Part shown: positions 8,501-17,041 of the stretch, one piece after another
Numbering within the stretch: position 1 is the first letter of the stretch
How the letters are laid out: each line of letters begins with the position of its first letter
DNA from: an uncultured Aquimarina sp.
GTDB lineage: Bacteria; Bacteroidota; Bacteroidia; Flavobacteriales; Flavobacteriaceae
Assembly (NCBI GenBank): GCA_937951135.1
Contig: CALFCI010000160.1
Location: 1-33,662 of the forward strand
DNA length: 33,662 bases
Direction: 5' to 3'
Program-made: the position numbers and the translations under genes
Notes under the pieces: generated by a model
What the model saw: the letters and a program-made list of their open reading frames with translations, nothing else
Databases searched by the model: none
What the model was told of the DNA's origin: nothing

Positions 8501-8712
8501 CGACCACCGTACTATTCAATTATCCTACAATCCCAAGCCTATCGGCATATATTATAGAAACTTTAGGGTTTGGGAATGAGGAGATGGCCGAAGTGGAAGA
8601 AGTAGCAATAGTGGAAGATGAAGCAGAATTGCTAAGGAATGTCCAATCGCTTAGTACGGCAGAAACACAAGAAGCTTTAGTTAGACAAATTAACCAAATG
8701 ATGTACGAATGA
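5590..8712 (+). CDS. Type I polyketide synthase, KS-AT-ACP module
   Basis: This is a 1040-residue minimal extension module. The KS (about 8-430) has nucleophile Cys178 in DTACSSSL, His313 in EAHGTATP and His353 in NFGHTE. The AT (about 535-830) has nucleophile Ser621 in GHSVGE and catalytic His724 in HGFHS, close to the HAFH motif of malonyl-specific ATs. The ACP (about 915-990) carries Ser952 in GLDSLR. No KR, DH, ER or TE is visible, so one unreduced beta-keto extension is expected. The acidic, helical tail (about 995-1040) may be a docking element for the next synthase, whose gene starts inside this stop (ATGA). Its first substrate is probably the acyl-ACP made by the FAAL cassette. Confidence 0.94.
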   Translation: METKSKAHKIAIVGMSCRVPGATTLHGFWELLKDGRSTIQEVPQNRWNVEDYYHPEKGMTGKMNTKVGGFLDTIDTFDASFFNIPDREAAFIDPQQRLLLETAWEALEDAGYDTASVEGSKTSVFVGVSNVDYARLYDKQQYDMDVYTGTGITYSLAANRISYFFDFKGPSMVVDTACSSSLVAVDLACDSLRLGTSDRALVGGVNLMLTPDISLASAQAGLLSEKGRCATFDADSDGYVRGEAVGMMVLKRYEDAVKAGDTILAVVAGSATNQNGLRNGLIAPSGPAQEKVMRLALEDAAITPQQVSYIEAHGTATPMGDAIEFNAIKNVYGTGRTDDTPCTISTVKTNFGHTESASGIIGMIKVVLGMQHKAIPKHVHLNTLHPFIKVGTLPLRFPKTHQVWEVPQGTKRYAGVSAFGFGGSNAHVILEEAVPPNEQPITTNKDQATILTLSARTESALKELITAYLKQLDASQETVADIGYTANRYRKHFDARIAVTATTTEALRTALQHSLQDKMMRPKLKPRYVFMCTGQGAQYAGMGKQLYQQEAVFRACIDTCDAILMPLLGTSIRQMICTDQDPQHLIDQTQYTQPALFVFEYALYQLWKSWGIEPSIVLGHSVGEYVAACIAGVFSLEDGLFLIAKRAALMQGVTTAGKMVAVMSTPDQLTSHIKAYKDEVSIAGYNSPTQTIISGGAAAIIALMKTFTTLGIGHKELVVSHGFHSPQMQPIRDAFEAICHEVTFTKPKLKMLSNSTGTIVSKQFTEPSYWADHMVNPVHFVSSIQYLENLGTFMYLEIGPKAILTAMTNRCLSSTSESVVVPSLSGNTNAHTQLLHSLGILYKHHATIDWKGFYKHKTVQRRSTVPLYPFQRKRYWIDDVATKSEGVQVKNKKNGSEKHTDAPLYSMLQNTLPANRVPTLIEYISEVITTMVPEHSGERTVDLGFSDMGLDSLRIVALKNTVQEALGVPFSTTVLFNYPTIPSLSAYIIETLGFGNEEMAEVEEVAIVEDEAELLRNVQSLSTAETQEALVRQINQMMYE

Positions 8713-11700
8713 TGGACACAAAAAAGAACATGGAAATGCTATCTATCGAAAAGCAAGCGTTGTTAGCTTTGGGATTAGCAGATCAAAAAATAAAGAATTT
8801 AGAATACCAGTGTAATGAACCCATTGCTATAGTAGGTATGAATTGCAAATTACCAGGAGGAGTGGATTCTAAAGAAGATTTTTGGGAACTATTAGTGCAA
8901 AAAAAAGATGCAATAACCTCTTTTGATACAGCGCGATGGAACGAAACTTGTTTTAATGAAGACCCTAACAATCCAGGAACTACCTATTCTAAATATGGTG
9001 GATTTTTAAAGGATATTTATGGATTTGATACAAAGTTTTTTGGAATTTCAGCAGATGAAGCCCAAAACATGGATCCACAACAACGCGTTGTATTAGAAAC
9101 CACTTGGCATGCACTTGAAGATGCAGGAATTGTACCCACATATTTAAGAACCACATCAGTAGGTGTTTTTGTTGGGATTGGCGCTGCGGATTATACATTT
9201 AAAACATTAGGAAAAGCAAACTTAGATCAGGTCAATCCATATACAGCTTTGGGCTTAGGAGCTTCTTTTGCTGCAGGAAGAATTGCCTATTTTTTGGGTA
9301 CTCAAGGGCCAACATTTTCGGTAGATACTGCATGTTCTAGTTCTTTGGTATCTGTGCATCAGGCGTGTGCCAGTTTGCGTACAAAAGAATGTAACCTAGC
9401 CCTTGCCGGTGGAGTGCATATCATGACGACTCCAGAGGTGTCTATAGCACTGTCTAAAACAGGTGCATTATCTCCTATAGGACGTTGTCACACGTTTAGT
9501 GATCAAGCCGATGGATATGTGCGTGGAGAAGGATGTGGGATGCTCGTATTAAAACGCCTATCAGATGCCCAAAAAGATGGGGATACCATTTTGGCAGTCA
9601 TCAAGGGATCTGCTGTAAATCATGATGGTCCTAGTAGTGGATTTACTGTGCCCAATGGAAAAGCACAAGAAGCTTTGCTTCAAACCGCTTTAAAAAATTC
9701 TGGGATTACAGCAAATCAAGTGAGTTATATCGAAACGCATGGAACTGGTACACCATTAGGAGACCCGATAGAAGTAGAGGCAATCACCAGTGTATTAGGA
9801 GAACACCGTACGGATGACCGCTTAGTACTAGGTGCCGTAAAAACGAATATAGGGCATTTAGAATCCGCAGCAGGTATTGCTGGTTTGATGAAAATAGTGA
9901 TGGCAATGCAGCATAAAAAAATACCTGCAAACCTTCATTTTAACCGTCCTAATCCGTTGTTGGATATGGCGCAACTACCGATTCAAATTCCTACGGATAT
10001 CATTCCTTGGAATCCTAATGGAACTCGAATTGCAGGAGTCAGTTCTTTTGGACTTAGCGGTACCAATGCACATATAATTTTAGAAGAAGCACCGGCATCA
10101 ATACCAGTGGCTCTCAGCAAAAAACCAGATGCGAATGTTATAGTGGTGTTATCTGCAAAAACAGATGCTTCTTTAACAGTAGTGGCGCAACATCTTAAAG
10201 ATTATATCGGAAACCATCCCAAAATAACGGTAGAAACGATAAGCTATCATCTGAATTGTCATCGTGCTCATTTGCCATCTAAACTAGCGATTATTGCTAA
10301 AGAAAAAGAAGAACTTCTAGCGGCATTGACAGCCTTTTTAGCGAATGCTACAAGACCCAATATGCAGTATGCAAGAGTTATTGCAGCGCAACCCCTTCGT
10401 ACTGCATTTGTATTTCCAGGACAAGGATCACAGTATGTATCCGTGGGTAGCGAATTGTATGCGACTATCCCATATATCGCTCAAACTATCCAATCCTGTT
10501 TGAAACATATTCCTTCAGAACAGGCCATAGTAGTACAGGATATTTTAGAAGGAAAAACACCAGAACTCATCCATAGTCAAGCCTATTCAGGGCCGTTTTT
10601 ATTCCTGATAGAATATGCGGTAGCGAAGTATTGGATGCATTTAGGAATACAACCTACAGTGGTTTCTGGGTACAGTTTAGGAGAATATGTAGCCGCTACA
10701 TTAGCAGGAGTGCTTACAGTGCAAGATGCACTTGCATTGGTTACAGAAAGTAGTAGGTTGGTTGCACAACTTTCAGATACAGGTGCCATGGTGGTGGTCT
10801 ATGAATCGCAAGAAAAAATAGAAGCATTGATTCAAGAAAATAAATGGACACTTACTATTGCCGCGATTCATTATCAGGATCATATCACTATCGCTGGGGA
10901 TACTAAAGCGGTGGAACAATTTTTAGCCTATAGTACAACACATGGGATTCGATATACGGTGTTGGATCATGTTCCAGCATATCATTCTGCGGTGATTGAA
11001 ACTATCGTAACAGACTATATTGAGTTTGCAAAAGGGATTACTTATCACGATCCTAAGGTTGATATGATTAGTGGATGTACAGGACATAAGATCTCTTCTG
11101 GAGGTATAGATGCATCCTATTGGGCTGGTGTACTTCGCAATACCGTTCGCTATGATAAGGTCGTAAAAACATTAGCTGAGTACCCCATTGATGTGAGTAT
11201 CGAAATGGGACCGAATACATTTTTGTCGGCGATATTACAGCAATCAGAAGCGCATGAAGAATTACTATTATTGGCATCGTTACGCCCAAAGGCTTCGGAA
11301 CAGTATACTCTCTATCAAGGAGTTGTTCAGTTGTATTTAAAAGGGGTTCCTATTGTATGGAAGCATCTATATGCAGAGCAGTATCCAAAAATAGCACTTC
11401 CGTTATACCCTTTTTATAAAACCAAAAAATATACAGTAGTATCCGAAAAAGAGGTGTTATCAAGTAAAACGCAGCGTAAAAATCGACCTCAGGAGATACC
11501 AGATAGTAAAGCGATACAAGAAGTTTTAGCGGCTATTATTATCGATCAGATTATAGACGTTACAGAGCATACCATCGAATCGATAACACCTTTTCGGGAA
11601 GAACCGATTCAAAATTTAGGTTTGGATTCTTTATTGTTGATGAATATTAGAGCGCAGATCATTAAAAAATTTCCAGCACTCAAAGATGTTTCCTTATTGG

Positions 11701-12347
11701 TTTTTAAAGAAGGAGCATCGATCAACAGTATCATTAGTACGTTGAGCACTGCGGATAGGGTTGAAGGGACTAAAGACCCTAAGCATGATGCTGATGTGCT
11801 AGAAGAACAATCTAAGGTTGTCTTTGAAGATTGGGAGCGATCCTTTAAAGTTGGACATATAAAACGTATTGCTAAAGCTTTGGTTCATAAGCACAATGAA
11901 AGTAATGTATTGGTATCACAAATCGCATGCATTGCCAAGGATGTATTTATCGCAGAAATCACACAAGATACTACACATGCTTTTTTCTATGAACATGCTA
12001 AAGATCATGTGCCAGGGATGTATATCCTAGAAGCCGTTTCTCAGGCAGGGCGCGCAGTTCCGCATTTGTTTTATGATACGCCCATGACTACGGCTTATGT
12101 AATGAATCAAATGGAAGCTGATTTTCAGCAGTTTGCAGAAGTAGATAGGCCTTTGTTTATGACCATGTTGGTTACCGATGCACTATACGCTAAAGGGATA
12201 TTACAGCGTATGAAAATAGACATCACGATACAACAATCTGGAACGATCATAGGCACAATTACTGGTGTAGGACAGTTGATATCAGGAGCGGTATACGCCG
12301 AAAAACGAAAAGAGAGTTTAGCAGTATTAACACCTTCAAGACACTAA
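8709..12347 (+). CDS. Type I polyketide synthase KS-AT-ACP fused to a C-terminal AfsA-type hotdog domain
   Basis: This 1212-residue protein starts with a helical docking-like segment (1-33). The KS (about 37-460) has Cys209 in DTACSSSL, His344 in ETHGTGTP and His383 in NIGHLE. The AT (about 565-870) has Ser656 in GYSLGE, with Tyr where GHSxGE has His, and His759 in PAYHS. The ACP (about 935-1015) carries Ser974 in LGLDSLL. The last 160 residues (about 1045-1205) hold DHVPGMYILEAVSQAGR from 1099, the signature of AfsA/A-factor hotdog domains, which in Streptomyces transfer a beta-ketoacyl chain to dihydroxyacetone phosphate. AfsA normally has two hotdog repeats in about 300 residues; only one is seen here. 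There is no KR, DH, ER or TE, so the hotdog is the likely release domain (inference). Confidence 0.9.
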   Translation: MMDTKKNMEMLSIEKQALLALGLADQKIKNLEYQCNEPIAIVGMNCKLPGGVDSKEDFWELLVQKKDAITSFDTARWNETCFNEDPNNPGTTYSKYGGFLKDIYGFDTKFFGISADEAQNMDPQQRVVLETTWHALEDAGIVPTYLRTTSVGVFVGIGAADYTFKTLGKANLDQVNPYTALGLGASFAAGRIAYFLGTQGPTFSVDTACSSSLVSVHQACASLRTKECNLALAGGVHIMTTPEVSIALSKTGALSPIGRCHTFSDQADGYVRGEGCGMLVLKRLSDAQKDGDTILAVIKGSAVNHDGPSSGFTVPNGKAQEALLQTALKNSGITANQVSYIETHGTGTPLGDPIEVEAITSVLGEHRTDDRLVLGAVKTNIGHLESAAGIAGLMKIVMAMQHKKIPANLHFNRPNPLLDMAQLPIQIPTDIIPWNPNGTRIAGVSSFGLSGTNAHIILEEAPASIPVALSKKPDANVIVVLSAKTDASLTVVAQHLKDYIGNHPKITVETISYHLNCHRAHLPSKLAIIAKEKEELLAALTAFLANATRPNMQYARVIAAQPLRTAFVFPGQGSQYVSVGSELYATIPYIAQTIQSCLKHIPSEQAIVVQDILEGKTPELIHSQAYSGPFLFLIEYAVAKYWMHLGIQPTVVSGYSLGEYVAATLAGVLTVQDALALVTESSRLVAQLSDTGAMVVVYESQEKIEALIQENKWTLTIAAIHYQDHITIAGDTKAVEQFLAYSTTHGIRYTVLDHVPAYHSAVIETIVTDYIEFAKGITYHDPKVDMISGCTGHKISSGGIDASYWAGVLRNTVRYDKVVKTLAEYPIDVSIEMGPNTFLSAILQQSEAHEELLLLASLRPKASEQYTLYQGVVQLYLKGVPIVWKHLYAEQYPKIALPLYPFYKTKKYTVVSEKEVLSSKTQRKNRPQEIPDSKAIQEVLAAIIIDQIIDVTEHTIESITPFREEPIQNLGLDSLLLMNIRAQIIKKFPALKDVSLLVFKEGASINSIISTLSTADRVEGTKDPKHDADVLEEQSKVVFEDWERSFKVGHIKRIAKALVHKHNESNVLVSQIACIAKDVFIAEITQDTTHAFFYEHAKDHVPGMYILEAVSQAGRAVPHLFYDTPMTTAYVMNQMEADFQQFAEVDRPLFMTMLVTDALYAKGILQRMKIDITIQQSGTIIGTITGVGQLISGAVYAEKRKESLAVLTPSRH

Positions 12348-12350
12348 GAC

Positions 12351-13004
12351 ATGGCACAATTTTTAGAAGATATAGTATCCTCAAAACAGACTATCGCTGT
12401 TTTCGATTTTGATAAAACGATGTCTGATCGACACTCCTTTTGGAGATTTATACGCTACTGTGTAGGGCCTATAGCCTTTTACACGGCTATTTTTTATCTC
12501 ATAAAGCAGATCTATAACTACTACACCCAAAAAATCACATTGATGGAATTGAGAGTGGTTGTAATAGCACACTTTTTTAAAGGGATGCCCGAAGTTGTAT
12601 TGAAAGAGAAATCAACTCGTTTCTCTGAACAAAAAATTCCACAGTGGATTGTGAAAGAAGCATTAGCAAAAGTAAAATCTCATCAAGGACAGGGGCATCA
12701 GCTTATTTTAGTGAGTAATGCTACCGAAGATTATTTAATCCCTTGGGCAGCTTCTGTAGGGTTTCATTTGGTGGTGGGGTCTCGATTTGAAATTAAAGAG
12801 GGAGTGCTTACCGGAAAACTATTAGGAAAAAATTGTTATGGACAAGAAAAGGTGAATCGATTGGGGCAAGAAATAGGGGAGCTATCACAATACGAAGTCT
12901 ATGCTTATGGGGATAGTGAAGGGGATAAAGAGTTGTTAGCATTGGCGAACTATCCATACTATAGAAGTTATACGAAACAAGGAGTTTATACTGCAACATC
13001 ATGA
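12351..13004 (+). CDS. HAD-superfamily hydrolase, subfamily IB (SerB-like phosphatase)
   Basis: This 217-residue protein carries the HAD motifs in order: DFDKT at 19-23 (nucleophile Asp19, acid Asp21), LVSNAT as motif II, and GDSEGD at 187-192 with Asp188 and Asp192 for Mg2+. A long helical cap between motifs I and II (about 25-110), including a hydrophobic stretch near residues 35-60, agrees with HAD-IB enzymes acting on small or lipid phosphates. It begins 3 bp after the AfsA-fused PKS and overlaps the monooxygenase gene by 4 bp, so it belongs to the pathway. The natural job would be removing the phosphate left by AfsA-type condensation with DHAP; this is inferred from order and family, not shown. 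Confidence 0.88.
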   Translation: MAQFLEDIVSSKQTIAVFDFDKTMSDRHSFWRFIRYCVGPIAFYTAIFYLIKQIYNYYTQKITLMELRVVVIAHFFKGMPEVVLKEKSTRFSEQKIPQWIVKEALAKVKSHQGQGHQLILVSNATEDYLIPWAASVGFHLVVGSRFEIKEGVLTGKLLGKNCYGQEKVNRLGQEIGELSQYEVYAYGDSEGDKELLALANYPYYRSYTKQGVYTATS

Positions 13005-14623
13005 GCAAAACAATGGAAATACTAATTATAGGAGCAGGTCCAGTAGGACTTACAACGGCTTGTGAATTATGGCAACGAAATATTCCGTGTCGGATTATAG
13101 AGAAAAGAAAAGAACCACATGTATTGTCTAAAGCATTTGCAGTGCATTCTCGAACGATAGAAGTTTTACAGCAATTGGGAGTGAGTGAAGCGATTGTAAA
13201 TGCAGGAAGAAAAATTAGAACAGCTAATTTTTTCACGAAACAAAAGAAATTTTTGACAACACCCTTTGCAGCAATGGAAACACGGTACCCTTTTCTGTTG
13301 GCATTGCCGCAGTGTCGTGTAGAGCGCATTTTAGAAATGAGACTCGAATCTTTAGGAGGTGTTGTGGAACGTGGAGTTGAAGTTGTTTCTGTGTCCGAAG
13401 AGAACGATTGTGTTAGTGTTGAGGTTGCCGATGCTAGCGGAATGAGAACCCTTACTGCTGCTTATATTGTTGCGGCAGATGGTCCTAAAAGCAGGATGCG
13501 AAAACTATTGCGTATCCCTTTTCAGGGAAAATCGTATGCCAATGCATTTATTGTAGTCGATGCTAAAGTCACTTGGGATCAGCTTAGTGAAGGGGCAAAC
13601 ACCTATCTTACTCCTAAAGGATACCTGATGGTCAACCCTTTTCCAGAAGCAGGAATGTATCGTATTGTGTTAGGCGTAGCGGCTACAAAAACAAATACAA
13701 CACCGACCTTGGACGAGGTGAATGCGATTAAAGATACGTATGGGTTTTCGGACTTGCAGATCTCTGATCCTTTATGGATTTCACAAACCAATGTACAGCG
13801 ACGATTGATCGCAAACTATCGGTATAACAATGTCTTTTTTGCAGGCGATGCAGCGCATGTCAATAGCCCAGTGGGAGGACAAGGGATGAATATGGGCATT
13901 CAGGATGCACATAATCTTGCTTGGAAACTGGCCTATGTATATCATGGTTACGCGAATGAAAATATTTTAGAGAGTTACCATACAGAACGCTATCCTATTG
14001 CTACTCAGGTATTGAAGTTTACAGAAGTCATGAATACTGTATTGACTACAAAAAATAGAGTGCTTCAAACATTACGGAATGTGATATATGGTACAATTAA
14101 CACGAAAAAAAGAGTCGCGGTAAAATTAGCTTTAAAAGCATCTGGATTGGCATATCAGTATAAAAATAGCAGATGTGTTGATTCAAGTGTGTCAAAAAAA
14201 GCATTCACCTCAAAAGGGATTGTTCCAGGGGCGCAAGTGGCTGCTACGATATTAGAAAATATCAAAGGATATTCAGAAACTGCCGTTGCATATAGCACCT
14301 ATACTATCGTGTGTTGTGTACAACCGATGCAGCATCTCGATGCCTCCCAAAAGATTGCACAGCAACTAGGAATAGTACAAGCACGATATCATGCAGAAAG
14401 TATGCCTATAGTGACCATACCCATAGAAAAAGAAGACGAAGTGCAATTGCGGATCGAGTCTTATTTTGGAATCATCACGCCCTCGGTATTGTTGATTCGG
14501 CCCGATGGTTTTTTGGCTGCTAGATATACACATCAGCAGTTGGAAGCCTTAGAAGCATTTATGTCTTCCTGTTTCTTGCATAAAACCAGTATCCCAATAG
14601 CCCCTGAACTCGTAAACCAATAA
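13001..14623 (+). CDS. Class A FAD-dependent monooxygenase (aromatic hydroxylase type)
   Basis: This 540-residue protein of the PF01494 type has the FAD-binding GAGPVG (11-16) in the N-terminal Rossmann fold, a DG motif in AADGPKSRMRK, and the GD motif FAGDAAHVNSPVGGQGMN with Asp283. A C-terminal domain (about 400-540) with the layout of the thioredoxin-like domain of phenol-hydroxylase-type enzymes follows. These NAD(P)H-dependent enzymes hydroxylate phenolic, enolic or 1,3-dicarbonyl carbons, so a chain with unreduced keto groups, or a butenolide or pyrone from it, is a plausible substrate. ATG at 13001 overlaps the phosphatase stop; a second Met at codon 5 is an alternative start. The gene ends 33 bp before the transporter gene. 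Confidence 0.92.
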   Translation: MSKTMEILIIGAGPVGLTTACELWQRNIPCRIIEKRKEPHVLSKAFAVHSRTIEVLQQLGVSEAIVNAGRKIRTANFFTKQKKFLTTPFAAMETRYPFLLALPQCRVERILEMRLESLGGVVERGVEVVSVSEENDCVSVEVADASGMRTLTAAYIVAADGPKSRMRKLLRIPFQGKSYANAFIVVDAKVTWDQLSEGANTYLTPKGYLMVNPFPEAGMYRIVLGVAATKTNTTPTLDEVNAIKDTYGFSDLQISDPLWISQTNVQRRLIANYRYNNVFFAGDAAHVNSPVGGQGMNMGIQDAHNLAWKLAYVYHGYANENILESYHTERYPIATQVLKFTEVMNTVLTTKNRVLQTLRNVIYGTINTKKRVAVKLALKASGLAYQYKNSRCVDSSVSKKAFTSKGIVPGAQVAATILENIKGYSETAVAYSTYTIVCCVQPMQHLDASQKIAQQLGIVQARYHAESMPIVTIPIEKEDEVQLRIESYFGIITPSVLLIRPDGFLAARYTHQQLEALEAFMSSCFLHKTSIPIAPELVNQ

Positions 14624-14656
14624 TTCACACATACAAATCATTCAAAATTAACGATC

Positions 14657-16996
14657 ATGAATACTTTTGTTTCCTTCATTACCAAACATCCTCGAAAAAT
14701 ATTGGGGTTTATTTTTCTCACTACACTGTTTATGTTTTGGGGCGTTACCAAGTTAGAAGTGCGCAACAATCAAGATTCTGAATTGCCAGCAGATGATCCT
14801 ATTGTAGCAACTATGGATCGTATCGAAGAAATTTTTGACGATAAGAGCATGGTTATTATAGGGATCAAGAGTACGGATATTTATACTACAGAAACGCTAC
14901 AGAAAATTAGTGATATTTCTGAAGCCCTACAAGCAATCGAATGGATCATTCCTGATGAGGTGAATAGCCTTTCTATGGTCAATACGATTAAGAGTCGAGA
15001 GTGGGGATTAGAAACTGGGCCTTTTATGAAGGAAGTTCCTACCACAGCTGAAGGATTAGCGCAATTAAAAAAAGATGTCGTTGCCAACGAAAATATTTAT
15101 GGACAGTTGGTGTCTGAAGATGGTACTTTTTCTGCTATTGTAGGAAATGTACAAGAAGACTATGACCAAGCTTTACTGCATCAAGCCGTGTATGCTATGG
15201 TAGAAAAGTATAAAGGGTCTGATGAGATTTATGTATCAGGTGAGCCGATATGGTTAGAAGATATTGAAACAGGGATCGCGGCGGATAGTGGTATTTTGGT
15301 ACCGGTAGCTTTAGGATTCATTTTCATCTGTTTTTTCTTCTGTTTTCGTACACTTAATGGGGTTTTTCTTCCGGTACTAGTTGTGATTTTAAGTATCGTA
15401 TGGACTATGGGGATGATGGGGCATTTAGGACTGCCCATGACGGTAGTTTCTAATGCGCTGCCCATATTGATGGTTGCTGTAGCAAGTTCTTACGGAATTC
15501 ATATGGTACATCGGTATTATGAAGAAAGACAAGAACATTCGAATACCATTGCAGTACAGCATACTGTACGCAGTATAACACCACCGATTATTCTGACCGG
15601 AATAACCTCTGCATTGGGTGCGGGTACTTTGGTGATTTTTAAAGTTACTTCTATGAAAGAGTTTGGCGTGATTTCGGCAATAGGCATTTTAGCAGCTTTA
15701 ATTCTTTCGATTACCGTGATTCCTTCGATATACATGGTATTGAAAAACGTAAAAACAAAGCAAACCGATTTTAAAATGATTACGAAGGCACTACATGCGA
15801 TTACTGCCTTTTCCTTCCGAAATAGAAAACGAGTTTTAGTAGGATATCTTGTTTTAGGGGCAATCTGCTGTTACGGAATCACAAAAATTATTATTGGAGT
15901 CGATATTTCTCAGAATTTTCCGGAAACACATAAAGGAAGAATTGCGGTGAATACCTTTAATGAAAACCTGGGGGGAGTGCGTGCCTTTAATATTATGATT
16001 GAAGGAGATGCCCCCGATGCGCTTAAGCATCCTGATTTTTTACGTAAAATTATGAAGTTCCAGCATTTTATGGAACAACAAGAAGGAGTGGGTAATGTGT
16101 TCTCTTTTGCGAATATTATCAAAAGAATGCATCACGTTATTGACAACGAAGGGGATACAGGAAATCAGGACGCACTTCCGAATTCACAAGATGTAATCGC
16201 ACAGTATCTATTGTTGTACAGTATGTCGGGTGATCCAGGGGATTTTAAAAACCTGATAGATTTTGAGTATCAACGGGCAAAAGTACAGGTAATGCTTACT
16301 ACCTCAGATCCTCAAAGGCATGAAGAGTTGTATACACTTGCGCAAGACTATCTTCAAGAAAATATTACGAATGGATCACAGGCAAAGGCATCTTTTGGAG
16401 GGGATGTAATGTTTTGGATTGCACAAATAGGATATATCGTAAAAGGAAAAATAGAGAACATACTATTGAGCGTACTGATCATGTTGATTGTTTGCTCCTT
16501 TGTTTTTCGTTCGATTAAGGCAGGTATTTTTAGTATTATTCCTTTAATTTTTTCAGCGCTGACCACCTTTGCATTGATGGGATTTTTTAAGGTGAAATTA
16601 GAAATGGGCACGGCAATACTAACAGCAATGCTTATTGGTATTGGTGTTGATTTTGCGATTCATTACCTCAGTAGATTCCGAGAAGAATCGGCAATGGCAT
16701 GCGGAGACCATACTTTGGAAGAAGTCTGTATGAAAACGGCAGATACCTCGGGACGGGCTATTACATTTGATGTGCTCTCTAATGTGGTAGGGTTTTCAGT
16801 ATTGGTGATTTCAGAATTTTTACCGATTCGGAGTTTCGGGTTGTTATTAGCCATTTCCATGTTTGTCGCTGGATTTAATACCATGTGTATGTTTCCAGCC
16901 TTAATTGGGGTTTTTAAACCGTCTTATTTTATGGCGAAGCCTACTCCTAAAACCATAGAAGATCCAGTAGCGGTATTAGAAGAGAGTACCCTGTAA
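14657..16996 (+). CDS. MMPL/RND-superfamily lipid transporter
   Basis: This 779-residue inner-membrane protein has the RND layout: one TM (about 13-31), a large periplasmic loop, a TM block (about 213-370), a TM at about 395-413, a second periplasmic loop, and a final block (about 615-760). The repeats show in SSYGIHMVHRYYEE (277-290) and GVDFAIHYLSRFRE (from 663). Asp665 supplies the proton-relay acid in the second half, while the matching position in the first half is Ser-Ser-Tyr, without the acid. Family members with adjacent LolA-like and DUF1302 genes are thought to move hydrophobic molecules out of the inner membrane, as MmpL proteins do for mycobacterial polyketide lipids. Here the cargo should be the PKS product. 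Confidence 0.9.
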   Translation: MNTFVSFITKHPRKILGFIFLTTLFMFWGVTKLEVRNNQDSELPADDPIVATMDRIEEIFDDKSMVIIGIKSTDIYTTETLQKISDISEALQAIEWIIPDEVNSLSMVNTIKSREWGLETGPFMKEVPTTAEGLAQLKKDVVANENIYGQLVSEDGTFSAIVGNVQEDYDQALLHQAVYAMVEKYKGSDEIYVSGEPIWLEDIETGIAADSGILVPVALGFIFICFFFCFRTLNGVFLPVLVVILSIVWTMGMMGHLGLPMTVVSNALPILMVAVASSYGIHMVHRYYEERQEHSNTIAVQHTVRSITPPIILTGITSALGAGTLVIFKVTSMKEFGVISAIGILAALILSITVIPSIYMVLKNVKTKQTDFKMITKALHAITAFSFRNRKRVLVGYLVLGAICCYGITKIIIGVDISQNFPETHKGRIAVNTFNENLGGVRAFNIMIEGDAPDALKHPDFLRKIMKFQHFMEQQEGVGNVFSFANIIKRMHHVIDNEGDTGNQDALPNSQDVIAQYLLLYSMSGDPGDFKNLIDFEYQRAKVQVMLTTSDPQRHEELYTLAQDYLQENITNGSQAKASFGGDVMFWIAQIGYIVKGKIENILLSVLIMLIVCSFVFRSIKAGIFSIIPLIFSALTTFALMGFFKVKLEMGTAILTAMLIGIGVDFAIHYLSRFREESAMACGDHTLEEVCMKTADTSGRAITFDVLSNVVGFSVLVISEFLPIRSFGLLLAISMFVAGFNTMCMFPALIGVFKPSYFMAKPTPKTIEDPVAVLEESTL

Positions 16997-17041
16997 TAGA
17001 AGTGTATAAAATTAGATATAATCATTAAAATAAAATTTAAA

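Noticed and set aside
8709-12347. PUFA-synthase-like (Pfa) reading of the second PKS because of its hotdog domain
   Set aside because: No tandem ACP repeats, KR or paired FabA-type dehydratase domains, and the hotdog motif DHVPGM fits AfsA better.
1763-14623. Aryl polyene, flexirubin or dialkylresorcinol gene cluster
   Set aside because: Those rely on discrete KS/KR/DH enzymes or DarA/DarB pairs and an aromatic lyase; here the synthases are type I KS-AT-ACP with a FAAL loader and no such genes.
14657-16996. Tripartite multidrug efflux pump (AcrB/TolC type)
   Set aside because: Length of 779 and the MMPL layout are wrong for AcrB (about 1040), and no membrane-fusion protein or TolC homologue is adjacent.
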